A stretch of 64,000 nt of DNA. Source: RBG-13-51-18 sp050014095. Its GTDB lineage: Bacteria > Chloroflexota > Dehalococcoidia > Dehalococcoidales > RBG-16-60-22. The stretch's first letter is position 1. Every line of letters begins with the position of its first letter. This document shows positions 7,613 through 16,490 of the stretch, in pieces. The notes beneath the pieces were generated by a model. That model saw only the letters and a program-made list of their open reading frames with translations. It was not told the DNA's origin and did not search any database. The position numbers were made by a program, and so were the translations under genes. The DNA is taken from NCBI GenBank assembly GCA_050014095.1, contig JBEKDZ010000003.1, positions 124,001-188,000 on the forward strand, in the 5' to 3' direction.

Positions 7613-8509
7613 CTATTTACTCTTAAACGGCTTATCGCCGCCCAGCCAGGTGGTATCATGCTCGTGGGCAAGGCAGATGGCGGTGAAACTATAGGGTTTT
7701 TCCACCTTCCGCGTGATTAGCGGGCAGTGAACCAGTCCCTTAGGCGCAATAACGACGGTAGGGGTATTAAAGACATGCACCTCCCGCTCCTCGCCGAACT
7801 GAAACTCAATTTCCGCCCCCAGATAGTCCGGGTTATCCGGGTCCAGCCCAACGAAGACCAGCGCTTCATCGTTGGGGTGAACGTGCGGGTCATGCTCGTG
7901 CCAGTAACCTGTCCCTTTATGGAAAGCCCAGGTGAAATTCAGCTTGAAGCCAGGGGTATTCTTGCCGCTCCAATGCGCCATGAAGTCAGCATTGCCGCCT
8001 TTAGTACGTTTGATATCGCGCAGCTCCATTCGTTTAATCATGTCACCGCATCTATCAGCGAGGACAAACGCTTTTTTTCGTTCCGTAAGCTCGGTGGTCT
8101 TATCCTTGGCGTCACAGGAAATCGCCAGGAAGCCGAAAGGTTTATCAACTTTCCGGGTGACCATCGGCAAGTGCGGCACGCCAGCCGGAATGACGACTAT
8201 TGAAGGAGCAGCGATAATATGCTCTTCAGCCTCTTCGCCTAGCTGCAAGTCCAGTTCCGCGCCAAGTGTATTGGGATTATCATAATCTAGTCCCGTAAAG
8301 ACAAAGACCTCACCATAGGGATGGGCATGGCCGAATTCACCGCCGACGCCCCAGGTACCTTTATTACGGTGGTAGCCCCAGATAAAGCTTACATTCAGCC
8401 CTTCCAGGTCGTTGCCATGGAAAATGGTGATATATTCTGGTTCGCCAGCGCCGGGCAGTTTATTATACTTTAACGGTTTTATTAAGTAGTCATATTTGGT
8501 TTTAGCCAT
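7613..8509 (-). CDS. Double-cupin protein
   Basis: The 298-residue protein is an internal duplication: residues 1-150 and 160-298 each hold one cupin-like half. Likely metal ligands are seen in GHAHPYGEVFVF (near residue 60) and in DPHVHPNDEALVFVG (near residue 208), and each half has a VxxPAGVPHLP or xxAPKGLVHCP strand. The ATG follows GGAGAAAAAATAG. It lies 47 bp after the single-cupin gene and ends at a terminator, so the two form one transcript. The copies share patterns such as GAExxxQxGEE with the neighbour, so all three modules are paralogous. The substrate is unknown; a small-molecule dioxygenase, isomerase or sensor role is possible. Confidence 0.7.
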   Translation of the reverse strand: MAKTKYDYLIKPLKYNKLPGAGEPEYITIFHGNDLEGLNVSFIWGYHRNKGTWGVGGEFGHAHPYGEVFVFTGLDYDNPNTLGAELDLQLGEEAEEHIIAAPSIVVIPAGVPHLPMVTRKVDKPFGFLAISCDAKDKTTELTERKKAFVLADRCGDMIKRMELRDIKRTKGGNADFMAHWSGKNTPGFKLNFTWAFHKGTGYWHEHDPHVHPNDEALVFVGLDPDNPDYLGAEIEFQFGEEREVHVFNTPTVVIAPKGLVHCPLITRKVEKPYSFTAICLAHEHDTTWLGGDKPFKSK

Positions 8510-8556
8510 CTATTTTTTCTCCTTTTTCGTTCTGATAATTATTGCCATTCCCCGTT

Positions 8557-9108
8557 TTATCCATGCCCTTTTCCTTCAAATTTCCACCCTTCCGGTTTTA
8601 TCATGTTGGGGTAGCCCACGCTCATCGCATCGTCATGCCAGAAATTCCAGTCCAATTGCGCCCGGTGCTCTTTAGTCAGCAGCTGCGGATAGAACTTCTC
8701 CGTATGACGTAGCCCTTGATTAATTTCAATGAAAATCCAGGGCCGTTTAGTCTTAAGAGGGTTCCAGGGAGCATGGATGAAATTCGGCGGAATAAAAACG
8801 ATAGTCGTCTGGGTGATGATATGCCTTTCCAGCTCTGGCCCCATATATAGCTCCACCTCTGCACCCAGGTCGTCAGGGTCGTCCGGGTTGGTGCCGATGT
8901 GTATCAGCAGTTCTGCCTCGCTATGAATATGCGATGGATGCCCTATCGTCATCCGCGGCGTCTCATGCGGCAGCACCCAGTGGATAAAATAAAAATTGCT
9001 ACCTTTAATGGTTTTGGAATCCATACGCTCGATAATCGGCCCCATGACGAAATCAAATTTTTTCCAGGGACTATCCGTTATAAAGTATTTATCGTATTTT
9101 CCAGCCAT
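8557..9108 (-). CDS. Single-cupin protein
   Basis: 183 residues. I chose the ATG at 9108 because GGGAGGATCAA stands right before it; an earlier in-frame ATG at 9135 has no ribosome site. One cupin module is seen with the histidine-rich strand GHPSHIHSEAELLIHIG and the later VFIPPNFIHAPW, resembling each half of the double-cupin neighbour. It is the first gene of the cupin pair. No signal peptide is visible, so it is probably cytoplasmic. Function is unassigned. A CoA-transferase gene diverges from it about 235 bp away, which hints at a shared catabolic role but does not prove one. Confidence 0.68.
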   Translation of the reverse strand: MAGKYDKYFITDSPWKKFDFVMGPIIERMDSKTIKGSNFYFIHWVLPHETPRMTIGHPSHIHSEAELLIHIGTNPDDPDDLGAEVELYMGPELERHIITQTTIVFIPPNFIHAPWNPLKTKRPWIFIEINQGLRHTEKFYPQLLTKEHRAQLDWNFWHDDAMSVGYPNMIKPEGWKFEGKGHG

Positions 9109-9343
9109 TTGATCCTCCCGCGTAGATGTCTTCATTCTTCACATTGCCCAATATACTATAACCCATACCTAACTGGTGTCAAACTTGCCTTCCTACTACA
9201 CTCCAACGATTTTAACGATATATACAATTTTTCCAAATATATCCTATAAATCAATAAGAATACGTGCTATAATGTTTGAAATATAACTAACGAATGACCC
9301 CCGCGCTAACGACTCTGCGTGTATTTTTCTTGAGGAGGTAAAC

Positions 9344-10537
9344 ATGGCCAGCGTTCTAGAAGGCATCAAGGTGCTGGATTTTACTTCGATATATTCCGGC
9401 CCATTCTGCACCCTACTATTAAAAGACTTGGGAGCCGAAATAATTAAGATTGAAAGACCCGAATCCGGTGACTTGATAAGATATGATATTCCCCATACCG
9501 AAGGAGGCGAGGGTGGACCATTTATCATATTAAATCGCGGCAAGAAAAGCGTTACCTTAGACTTAAAGACAGAAAAAGGCCGCAACATCTGCAAAGAGTT
9601 AGTGAAAAAAGTGGATGTGCTGGTGGAGAATTTCAGTCCGGATACTATGGATAAGCTCGGACTTGGCAGTCAGGAAATGTGCCAGCTGAATCCTAAACTG
9701 ATATATGCCTCGATTTCCGCTTACGGGCAAACAGGCCCACGCCGCGATTATCCCGGGTTTGACCCGGTAGCCCAGGCCATGGGCGGTATGACCGCCGTCA
9801 CCGGCTTTCCCGATAACCCCATCCGGTGTGGCGTATCTGTCGCCGACTTTTCTTCGGGCTTTTTTACGACGCTCTCCATCGTATCGGCTCTGTACCACCG
9901 ACTGCAAACGGGTGAGGGTCAAGTTATCGATATCTCCATGCAGGACTGCATCTGGCAGCTAACTTCTATCGAGTTTTCGCCCTATTATTTCCTGGCGCAC
10001 CAGATACCGCCGCGCCTGGGCAATGGCCATGCGGCCATGATTCCCTGTAATCTCTACCCTACTAAAGACGGAGACAGGGTTTACATCAATGCTGGCGTGC
10101 TTTCCCAGGTGCACCGACTTTATACCGCCATGGGGCGGCAGGACCTTATCGATACACCGCTCGGCGCCAACCAGAACGAGCGTTTCCAGCACCGTGCTGA
10201 AATCGACGAGATAATAACCGCCTGGACAAAAACCAAGACTACCCAGCAGATACAAGCGGTTTTAAAAGCTGCCGATGTGCCATGTACCAAGCTGCCATCC
10301 TTCGACGAAGTCTGCAACGACCCACAGCTGTTGAGTCGAAACATGATTATTGATGTTGACCAGCCTATTTCCGGCAAGGTTAAGGTGCCCGGCTCGTTAT
10401 TCAAGCTCTCCAAAACACCGGGCAAAATAGACTATCACGCGCCGTTCCTCGGGGAAAATAACCAAGATGTGCTTTCCGAGATGCTGGGATATACCGAAAA
10501 GGAAATTAACAAACTTGACGACGAAGGTATAATTTAA
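9344..10537 (+). CDS. Type III (CaiB/BaiF) CoA-transferase
   Basis: The 397-residue protein has the family length and landmarks. It opens with LEGIKVLDFTSIYSGPFCT, then GAEIIKIERPESGD, then NRGKKSVTLDLKTEKG. DVLVENFSPDTMDKLGLG precedes YASISAYGQTGP, and FDPVAQAMGG follows. The catalytic aspartate of this class is usually the residue near 165-170; ISMQDC is the best candidate segment further on. Family III enzymes move CoA between carboxylic acids. The start is fixed by a strong GAGGAGGTAAAC site. It stands alone on its strand, between cupin genes and the convergent copper operon. The acid it acts on cannot be deduced. Confidence 0.88.
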   Translation: MASVLEGIKVLDFTSIYSGPFCTLLLKDLGAEIIKIERPESGDLIRYDIPHTEGGEGGPFIILNRGKKSVTLDLKTEKGRNICKELVKKVDVLVENFSPDTMDKLGLGSQEMCQLNPKLIYASISAYGQTGPRRDYPGFDPVAQAMGGMTAVTGFPDNPIRCGVSVADFSSGFFTTLSIVSALYHRLQTGEGQVIDISMQDCIWQLTSIEFSPYYFLAHQIPPRLGNGHAAMIPCNLYPTKDGDRVYINAGVLSQVHRLYTAMGRQDLIDTPLGANQNERFQHRAEIDEIITAWTKTKTTQQIQAVLKAADVPCTKLPSFDEVCNDPQLLSRNMIIDVDQPISGKVKVPGSLFKLSKTPGKIDYHAPFLGENNQDVLSEMLGYTEKEINKLDDEGII

Positions 10538-10571
10538 CAGATTAACAATAAAAGTTTTATGTAAAGCCGCC

Positions 10572-10721
10572 CTATTTTTTACCCAGGTATTTCTCCGGGT
10601 TTTTATCGAACGCCTTTTTACAGCCTACGGCGCAAAAGTAATACTTCACCCCTTTATATACCGAGGCCGCCGGTGGATTTTTTTCATCAACCGTCATTTT
10701 GCAGACTGGATCGATTGCCAT
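10572..10721 (-). CDS. Small YHS-domain protein next to the copper ATPase
   Basis: A 49-residue gene. It begins MAIDPVCKMTVDEKNPP, shows YKGVKYYFCAVGCKKAF in the middle and ends NPEKYLGKK. This is the YHS pattern: DPVCxMxV, YYFCxxxCxxxF, NPxxY. The cysteines could bind copper or another metal. Its ATG follows GGGAGGTAACGT and lies 18 bp after the stop of the P-type ATPase, so both are one operon. YHS domains are often fused or adjacent to copper ATPases; a role in passing metal to the pump is likely. Confidence 0.85.
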   Translation of the reverse strand: MAIDPVCKMTVDEKNPPAASVYKGVKYYFCAVGCKKAFDKNPEKYLGKK

Positions 10722-10739
10722 ACGTTACCTCCCTAATAG

Positions 10740-13217
10740 TTACATCATTTTCTTAGGTTTGAATCCCCGTAAACGCAGCGAGTTGGATACTACCGTAACC
10801 GAGCTTGCCGCCATGGCTAATGCCGCCAGAATGGGATTTAGAAATCCGTAATCGCCGAGAATGAACTTAAGTCCGGACGGTACACCGACGCCTTGGAAAG
10901 CCGGGTAAAGTACGCCAGCCGCCACCGGGATTAAAATGACGTTATACGCGAAAGCCCAAAAGAGGTTCTGCTTAATCGTCCTCATGGTACGGCGACTTAA
11001 CGCGATAGCCGTGGCAATGCCGCTCAAGTCGCCGCTGATGAGCGTAATATCTCCTGTTTCCATAGCGATGTCCGTGCCGGTGCCGATAGCGATACCTACG
11101 TCGGCGCTGGCTAAAGCCGGGGCATCGTTAATACCGTCACCCACCATCGCCACCACTCTACCCTCATCACGCAGCTTTTTAACCTCTTCGGATTTATGCT
11201 CCGGCAGCACCTCTGCCAAGACTCTTTCGATGCCGGCTTGTCGGGCGATGGCTTCGGCGGCGCGTTTATTATCCCCCGTAACCATAGCCACATCGATTCC
11301 CTGTCGGCGTATCTCCGCGACGACGGCCGCTGCGCCCGGTTTGAGTGTATCCGCCAGCCCGATAATCCCCGCCGTCTTTTTTTCTACCCCTAAAAATATC
11401 ACGGTTTTTCCGTCATTCCAGAGTTTAACTGCTTTTTCCTCCAGTCCGTTCAGTGAAAAACCATTATCTTGCAGCAGCTTTAAGCTGCCGAGTAAGTACT
11501 TTTTCCCATTCAATAAAGCCTCGGCACCATGCCCGGGAATAGCTTTAAACTTGGAGGCAGGCAATAAAGTCAATCTCTTTTCCGCGGCAGCTTTCATCAC
11601 CGCTTCTGCGAGGGGATGCTCCGAATCATGTTCTACGGAAGCCGCCAGCCGCAACACCTCCTCCTGCGTATAGGGAGCCGCGGCGATAATATCCGTCACG
11701 CGTGGCTTCCCCTCGGTCAGCGTCCCCGTCTTATCCAGCAGTATCGTATCAATCTTGTAAAGTCGTTCCAGCGCACCAGCGCTCCTGATAAGTATCCCAT
11801 GCTCCGCTCCCTTGCCCGTACCCACCATGATCGCCGTGGGTGTCGCCAGTCCTAGCGCACAGGGACAGGCGATAATCAGCACGGCGATGAAATTCAGAAA
11901 AGCATAAGTAAGTGAAGGAGATGGACCTAAAAAGTACCAGATAATGAAGGTAATAATCGCAATGCCGATAACCACCGGCACGAAATAGCTGGCGATGACA
12001 TCGGCGAGGCGCTGGATGGGGGCTTTGCTGCCCTGGGCTTCCTCCACTAGGCGGACGATACGCGCCAGGGTGGTATCTTTACCGATGCGTGTAGCCTCGA
12101 ACTTGAAGCTGCCGGTTTTATTGATGGTCGCCCCGATGACCTCGTCGCCCTCCTTTTTCTCCACCGGCAGGCTCTCGCCGGTGACCATAGACTCGTCAAT
12201 AGAGGGGCTGCCTTGCCGGATAATACCATCCACCGGCACCCTCTCCCCGGGTCGTACCAGAATCAGGTCACCGACCTGCACATCCTCGATGGAAATTTCC
12301 TTTTCTTTACCCTTGCGGATAACCAGCGCTGTTTTCGGCTGTAAACCGATAAGGCTTTTAATCGCCGCCGAGGTCTGGCCTTTAGCCCGCGCCTCCAGGT
12401 AGCGCCCTAACAGAATAAAGGCGATAATCATCGCCGAGGTATCGAAATACAAATTCGGAGCCGTGCCCCCGATGGTGAGTATCGACGGGAAAAGCACCGC
12501 CACCACGCTGTAAAAATATGCCGCCGAGGTGCCCACGGCAATCAAGGTATTCATATCCGCCCGGCGGTGCTTGATAGCGCCCCAAGCGCCCTTATAAAAA
12601 CGCAGCCCTGCCCAGAACTGCACCGGCGTGGCTAAAGCCCACAACACATACTCCATGCCGGTAAAGTGAGGGGTAAACATCATAACCATGATAATTACTC
12701 CCAGCACTGCCGCAACAATGAACCTGTCCCTCACTTTTTTAACTTCACGTGCGGAGGCGGTGGTGACATCCTCCAGAGTCTCTACCTCCCTGCCGAGTTC
12801 GTAGCCGGCGTCTTTCACTGCCCGCCGCAAATCGGCAATCTCGGTTCCTTCAAGGTACTCTACCGTGGCTTTTTCCGATGCCAGATTAACACTCACGGAG
12901 ACTACCCCGGGGACACTTTTCAGGGCTTCTTCAACGCGCGCTACGCAAGAGGCGCAGGTCATACCCCCCACCGGGAAAATCGATTTTTGTTTAGCCACGC
13001 CGTACCCTGCCTCGGTGATAGCATTCACGATATTCGTAAGCCCTATCTTTTTAGGGTTATATTCCAGCGAGGCTTTCTCCGAGGCAAGATTAACCCTTGC
13101 CTGCGCCACACCCTTGGTTTCTTTCAACGCTTTTTCAACAGTCGCTACGCATGAGGCACAGGTCATCCCCGTAACGTGTATTTGTGCTTTCTGCAGGTTT
13201 TTATTATTTTCTGCCAT
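10740..13217 (-). CDS. copA: Copper-exporting P1B-type ATPase
   Basis: 825 residues from the ATG at 13217; a TTG two codons earlier is less likely. Two N-terminal heavy-metal domains each carry GMTCASC (near residues 18 and 87). Membrane helices follow, with TGES (about residue 365), the CPC metal site (CPCALGLATPTA, about 465), the phosphorylation site DKTGT (about 510) and the hinge GDGINDAP (about 705). This full set defines CopA/CtrA-type Cu+ (or Ag+) exporters in the cytoplasmic membrane. The YHS gene follows in the same operon. No copper-responsive regulator gene is adjacent, and I see no clear ribosome site at this start. Confidence 0.95.
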   Translation of the reverse strand: MAENNKNLQKAQIHVTGMTCASCVATVEKALKETKGVAQARVNLASEKASLEYNPKKIGLTNIVNAITEAGYGVAKQKSIFPVGGMTCASCVARVEEALKSVPGVVSVSVNLASEKATVEYLEGTEIADLRRAVKDAGYELGREVETLEDVTTASAREVKKVRDRFIVAAVLGVIIMVMMFTPHFTGMEYVLWALATPVQFWAGLRFYKGAWGAIKHRRADMNTLIAVGTSAAYFYSVVAVLFPSILTIGGTAPNLYFDTSAMIIAFILLGRYLEARAKGQTSAAIKSLIGLQPKTALVIRKGKEKEISIEDVQVGDLILVRPGERVPVDGIIRQGSPSIDESMVTGESLPVEKKEGDEVIGATINKTGSFKFEATRIGKDTTLARIVRLVEEAQGSKAPIQRLADVIASYFVPVVIGIAIITFIIWYFLGPSPSLTYAFLNFIAVLIIACPCALGLATPTAIMVGTGKGAEHGILIRSAGALERLYKIDTILLDKTGTLTEGKPRVTDIIAAAPYTQEEVLRLAASVEHDSEHPLAEAVMKAAAEKRLTLLPASKFKAIPGHGAEALLNGKKYLLGSLKLLQDNGFSLNGLEEKAVKLWNDGKTVIFLGVEKKTAGIIGLADTLKPGAAAVVAEIRRQGIDVAMVTGDNKRAAEAIARQAGIERVLAEVLPEHKSEEVKKLRDEGRVVAMVGDGINDAPALASADVGIAIGTGTDIAMETGDITLISGDLSGIATAIALSRRTMRTIKQNLFWAFAYNVILIPVAAGVLYPAFQGVGVPSGLKFILGDYGFLNPILAALAMAASSVTVVSNSLRLRGFKPKKMM

Positions 13218-13404
13218 TATCAACTATTCCGGTATTTTTTATGTTGCCCCTTCTTATAATATATATCATATTGTAAAATTCCACTTACGTATGTGACCAA
13301 TATCTCTTATGAGAATTCTGCAAGGGCCTAACCAATTATTAATCATATTTTAACATTTTACTATTATCTTAGATACAGAAAGTAGAGAAAGGGGGTGAAA
13401 TTGC

Positions 13405-13869
13405 ATGTGGAGCGATAAGAAATTCATAATTATCATCGGATTACTAGTAATAGCGATTGCGGTGGGGGGTACGCTGGGTGGTATAGCCCTGGCGCGGGGA
13501 AATAACAATAGCGGGGGACAAGCTCGAAACGTAGGGATGAACAATATTACCGGCCTATTACAGCCAAACAGCGGTAATTCATCCGGTATACAGGGGCTGA
13601 TAAAAGACTTTGAACAGGCCGGACAAGAAATCAAGTCCGAAGGTTTGGATGCCTATCTTCAGCAGTTGGTGAAAGACGGCAAGATAACCCAGGAGCAGTC
13701 TGACCAGTTCAAAGCCTGGCTAGATGCCCGGCCAGCCTTCCCTACCGATGAATTCAAAAAATGGATGGAGTCCCGACCAGATATCCCCGGTTTATTCGGA
13801 CAGGATAATCACCCAGGCACGAGGTTCTTCGGCATGATGCATAATGGCAATGGAGGATTCGGCTTTTGA
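13405..13869 (+). CDS. Membrane-anchored or secreted protein with a DUF2680-like segment
   Basis: 154 residues. The start is supported by GGGGGTGAAATTGC before ATG. Residues 6-29 form a hydrophobic signal or anchor helix (FIIIIGLLVIAIAVGGTLGG). A low-complexity Asn/Gly/Ser part follows, then LQQLVKDGKITQEQSDQFKA and a WLDARPAFP/WMESRPDIP doublet. The GKITQEQ-type helix resembles DUF2680-like extracytoplasmic proteins. The C-terminus is Gly, Met and His rich. A strong terminator follows, then a two-component system, so the protein may be the sensor kinase's target or periplasmic partner. Confidence 0.6.
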   Translation: MWSDKKFIIIIGLLVIAIAVGGTLGGIALARGNNNSGGQARNVGMNNITGLLQPNSGNSSGIQGLIKDFEQAGQEIKSEGLDAYLQQLVKDGKITQEQSDQFKAWLDARPAFPTDEFKKWMESRPDIPGLFGQDNHPGTRFFGMMHNGNGGFGF

Positions 13870-13925
13870 TTCGGCGGCGGTTTGCCTAAATAAAGAACTA
13901 CTATATATTGTCATTTTCCTTCCTG

Positions 13926-13962
13926 AACAGGGGTGGGGTTATCTCCCCCACTCCTGTTTCAT
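13926..13962 (+). terminator. Intrinsic terminator after the secreted-protein gene
   Basis: A nearly perfect stem of about 13 bp (AACAGGGGTGGGG pairing with the C-rich right arm through CCTGTTT) with a six-base loop and a short T-rich end. It separates the upstream gene from the two-component system. Confidence 0.75.
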
Positions 13963-13995
13963 TAACATTTTCTTAACATTTATGTTATAACATAA
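13962..13995 (+). promoter_or_regulatory. Candidate response-regulator binding site before the two-component operon
   Basis: Two copies of TTAACATT start at 13962 and 13973, exactly 11 bp apart, as expected for an OmpR/PhoB-type dimer on one face of the helix. The 16-bp palindrome TTATGTTATAACATAA follows at 13980-13995. A further TTAACATT lies at 13350-13357, ahead of the secreted-protein gene, so both promoters may answer to the same regulator. Confidence 0.5.
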
Positions 13996-14023
13996 GTAGA
14001 AATCATCAAATGAGATATGATAA

Positions 14024-14719
14024 ATGTCAGGCAAAAAGGTACTGGTCGTTGATGATGATGTTAAGACGGTAGAGCTGGTCAAGCTTTACCTCAACCGCGA
14101 TGGCTACCGTGTTCTCACCGCCTATAACGGCAACGAAGCTTTACAGCTGGCACGAGACGTCCATCCCGACCTTATCATACTGGACATCATGCTGCCGGGC
14201 ATGAACGGACTAGATGTTTGCCGTATCCTGCGTCAGGAATCCGATGTGCCTATTATCATGCTCACTGCCCTGACGACTGACAACGATAGGCTGGCAGGAC
14301 TTAACCTCGGCGCCGACGATTATGTTCCCAAACCCTTCAGTCCCAGGGAGCTTGCTGCCAGAGTGCGGGCAGTGTTACGCCGTTTGCCCGGTGAGCGCGG
14401 CCCGGAAAGAGTGAAGCACGGCGCACTTACCATTGATTTTTTAAAACACGAAGCCTATCTGGAAGATAAACTGTTAAAACTTACGCCCATCGAGTTCAAA
14501 GTGTTGGGAGCGTTGGTTAAAGAACCCGGCCGGGTGTTCAGTCGCGCGCAAATCATCGAAAAAGCGCTGGGACATGATTTTGAAAGTTTCGACCGTACCA
14601 TCGACGTCCATATTCTCAAGCTGCGTCGTAAACTCGAGCCGGACCCGCATCATCCCAGATATATAGTAACCATTTACGGCGCCGGCTATAAACTGCTGGA
14701 GAACGAAAGTGTTACATAA
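14024..14719 (+). CDS. OmpR/PhoB-family response regulator
   Basis: 231 residues. The receiver domain (1-120) shows the acidic pair VVDDD near residue 10, the phospho-acceptor in IILDIMLPGMNG near residue 54, the switch threonine in MLTAL and the lysine in PKPFSP. The winged-helix output domain (about 135-230) contains LTPIEFKVLGALVKEPGRVF and ends with the typical IVTIYGAGYKL. It binds DNA as a phosphorylated dimer. The sensor kinase gene overlaps its end by 11 bases. Repeated TTAACATT boxes upstream suggest autoregulation. No strong ribosome site is seen at the ATG. The signal sensed is unknown. Confidence 0.93.
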   Translation: MSGKKVLVVDDDVKTVELVKLYLNRDGYRVLTAYNGNEALQLARDVHPDLIILDIMLPGMNGLDVCRILRQESDVPIIMLTALTTDNDRLAGLNLGADDYVPKPFSPRELAARVRAVLRRLPGERGPERVKHGALTIDFLKHEAYLEDKLLKLTPIEFKVLGALVKEPGRVFSRAQIIEKALGHDFESFDRTIDVHILKLRRKLEPDPHHPRYIVTIYGAGYKLLENESVT

Positions 14720-16124
14720 CCTCAACTTCAGGCTACTAGCAGCCTTTGCCATCGTCATTATCGTTACCATCGGTGCCGCGTTTTTCTTCACCTACCAAAC
14801 CACACGTAATGAAATCAACCAGGTGGGTGAACGCGTGGAGATGAACCAGAACAACAGGGTGCAAATGCAGCTATTCGGTTATTACCAGCTCTTAAATACA
14901 TGGGATGGTGTTCAACCTCTGGTGGTGCAGTGGGGCAATTTATACGGACGGCGGATTATCCTCACTGATAATAGCAATAGTGTGGTGGCGGATTCCGACG
15001 GAAAGCTGGTGGGAACCTCTTATGATGGTAAGTCGATAAACGAGGATATGGTGCAAATCCCGATATCGGCATCGGGGCAACTATTCGACAACTTCGCCCC
15101 GCCGCAACCACTCCAGCCACAACCGCCAGCTTCGCCGGCTAACACCATCGGTACGCTCTACATCGTTCGCGGCGAGATACCAGATATCAACCAGGCAGCG
15201 TTGCAGGTAACCTATCAAAGTATCGGCAGCTTTTTCCTCTGGGGAGGTCTGATTGCTGTCGGTTTCGCTATACTGCTTACTTTTTTCCTCTCACGGCGTA
15301 TTCTTTCTCCGGTGAAAGCTCTTATCGGCGCTGCCAGGCAGTTCGGAAAAGGCAACTTCTCACAGCGGGTGAATTATAAAGGCAAAGGTGAACTCGGCGA
15401 ACTGTCCCAGTCCTTTAATTCCATGGCTGATGACCTGGAACGTAGCCAACGCTTGAGGCAAAATATGGTGGCTGATGTTGCCCACGAGCTAAGAACCCCA
15501 CTCTCCAACCTCAAAGGTTACCTGGAAGCTATCAGCGATGGGGTTATCAAACCGAATAAAGCCACGATTCGCTCCCTGAACGAAGAGGCAACGTCACTAT
15601 CGCACCTTGTCGCCGACCTCCAGGAATTGAGTCTCGCCGATGCCGGCGAACTGAAAATTTCTCCTCAACCGCAAAATATCAGCAAGCTTATCAAAGAAAC
15701 GGTAGCTATATTACAGCCCGAAGCTACCGCTAAAGACTTAACATTGGTTGCCGACCTGCCAAAGAAACTCCCGATGTTGAATATCGATGCCGAACGCATT
15801 AAGCAGGTGCTACGCAATCTCCTGGAAAATGCCATCACCTATACCGGCAAAAGCGGCAAGATAACCGTAACCGCCTGCGAACAAAAGGATATGGTATCTA
15901 TCAGCGTATCAGACACCGGCGAAGGAATACCGCCCCAGGACCTGCCTTTGATTTTCGAGCGTTTTTACCGGGTGGATAAATCCCGTGCCAGGATAACCGG
16001 CGGCAGCGGCCTGGGTCTGACCATTACCAAACGCCTGGTAGAAACCCATGGCGGCACTATCGAGGTAAAAAGCCAGCTCGGCAAGGGAAGCTGCTTTACC
16101 TTTACCCTCCCCACCTCAAAATAA
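14709..16124 (+). CDS. Membrane sensor histidine kinase
   Basis: 471 residues from a GTG that has GGAGAACGAAA before it. It has one membrane helix at residues 8-28, an extracytoplasmic sensor part with a Pro/Gln-rich stretch, and a second helix at about 172-195. A HAMP domain follows. HisKA carries VADVAHELRTPLSNL with the phospho-accepting His near 259. The ATPase domain has NLLENAITYT (N box), DTGEGIPPQDLPLIFERFYR and GGSGLGLTITKRLVETHGG (G boxes). It phosphorylates the response regulator encoded just upstream with an 11-base overlap. The sensor part has no recognised ligand domain. Confidence 0.92.
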   Translation: MLHNLNFRLLAAFAIVIIVTIGAAFFFTYQTTRNEINQVGERVEMNQNNRVQMQLFGYYQLLNTWDGVQPLVVQWGNLYGRRIILTDNSNSVVADSDGKLVGTSYDGKSINEDMVQIPISASGQLFDNFAPPQPLQPQPPASPANTIGTLYIVRGEIPDINQAALQVTYQSIGSFFLWGGLIAVGFAILLTFFLSRRILSPVKALIGAARQFGKGNFSQRVNYKGKGELGELSQSFNSMADDLERSQRLRQNMVADVAHELRTPLSNLKGYLEAISDGVIKPNKATIRSLNEEATSLSHLVADLQELSLADAGELKISPQPQNISKLIKETVAILQPEATAKDLTLVADLPKKLPMLNIDAERIKQVLRNLLENAITYTGKSGKITVTACEQKDMVSISVSDTGEGIPPQDLPLIFERFYRVDKSRARITGGSGLGLTITKRLVETHGGTIEVKSQLGKGSCFTFTLPTSK

Positions 16125-16140
16125 ACACCGGCTAAGCTAT

Positions 16141-16458
16141 TTAGACACAACCCGTTGCTTTAGGCATCCCTGCCCACTTGCAGGCGGAGTTAGCCGGACC
16201 CTCCGGGAAGAGATCGTAAAGCTGTTTCAGTGTAAAACCGGTTTCTTTTATCATTCTCCTAATCATGGGGCAGATGCCGTTGGCGAGGTAGTAGCTCCTT
16301 AGATAATTCAGGGCTTTCCAGTGGTCGGACGTCAGCTCTTTAACGTCCTCTTTTAACGCGTAAGCCCGGGCGACATCTTCATTCCACTTATCGGTTTCCT
16401 GCATAAAGCCATGCTCATCAACCTCAAGCATCTGTCCCGCGAGTTCCATTTTTGCCAT
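16141..16458 (-). CDS. dsrC: DsrC/TusE-family sulfur-carrier protein with both redox cysteines
   Basis: 105 residues, the normal family length. It opens MAKMELAGQMLEVDEHGFM and has WNEDVARAYA and DHWKALNYLRSYY. It ends SACKWAGMPKATGCV: the penultimate Cys and a second Cys 10 residues earlier (C-x10-C) are both present. TusE proteins keep only the last one; true DsrC needs both to carry a trisulfide or disulfide. It is the last gene of a cluster with DsrK-like and DsrM-like genes, the membrane complex thought to reduce DsrC. No sulfite reductase DsrAB is seen, so it may serve another thiol relay. Confidence 0.9.
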   Translation of the reverse strand: MAKMELAGQMLEVDEHGFMQETDKWNEDVARAYALKEDVKELTSDHWKALNYLRSYYLANGICPMIRRMIKETGFTLKQLYDLFPEGPANSACKWAGMPKATGCV

Positions 16459-16490
16459 CTTTATTTGTCCTTTCCGCTAGGCATTATATA

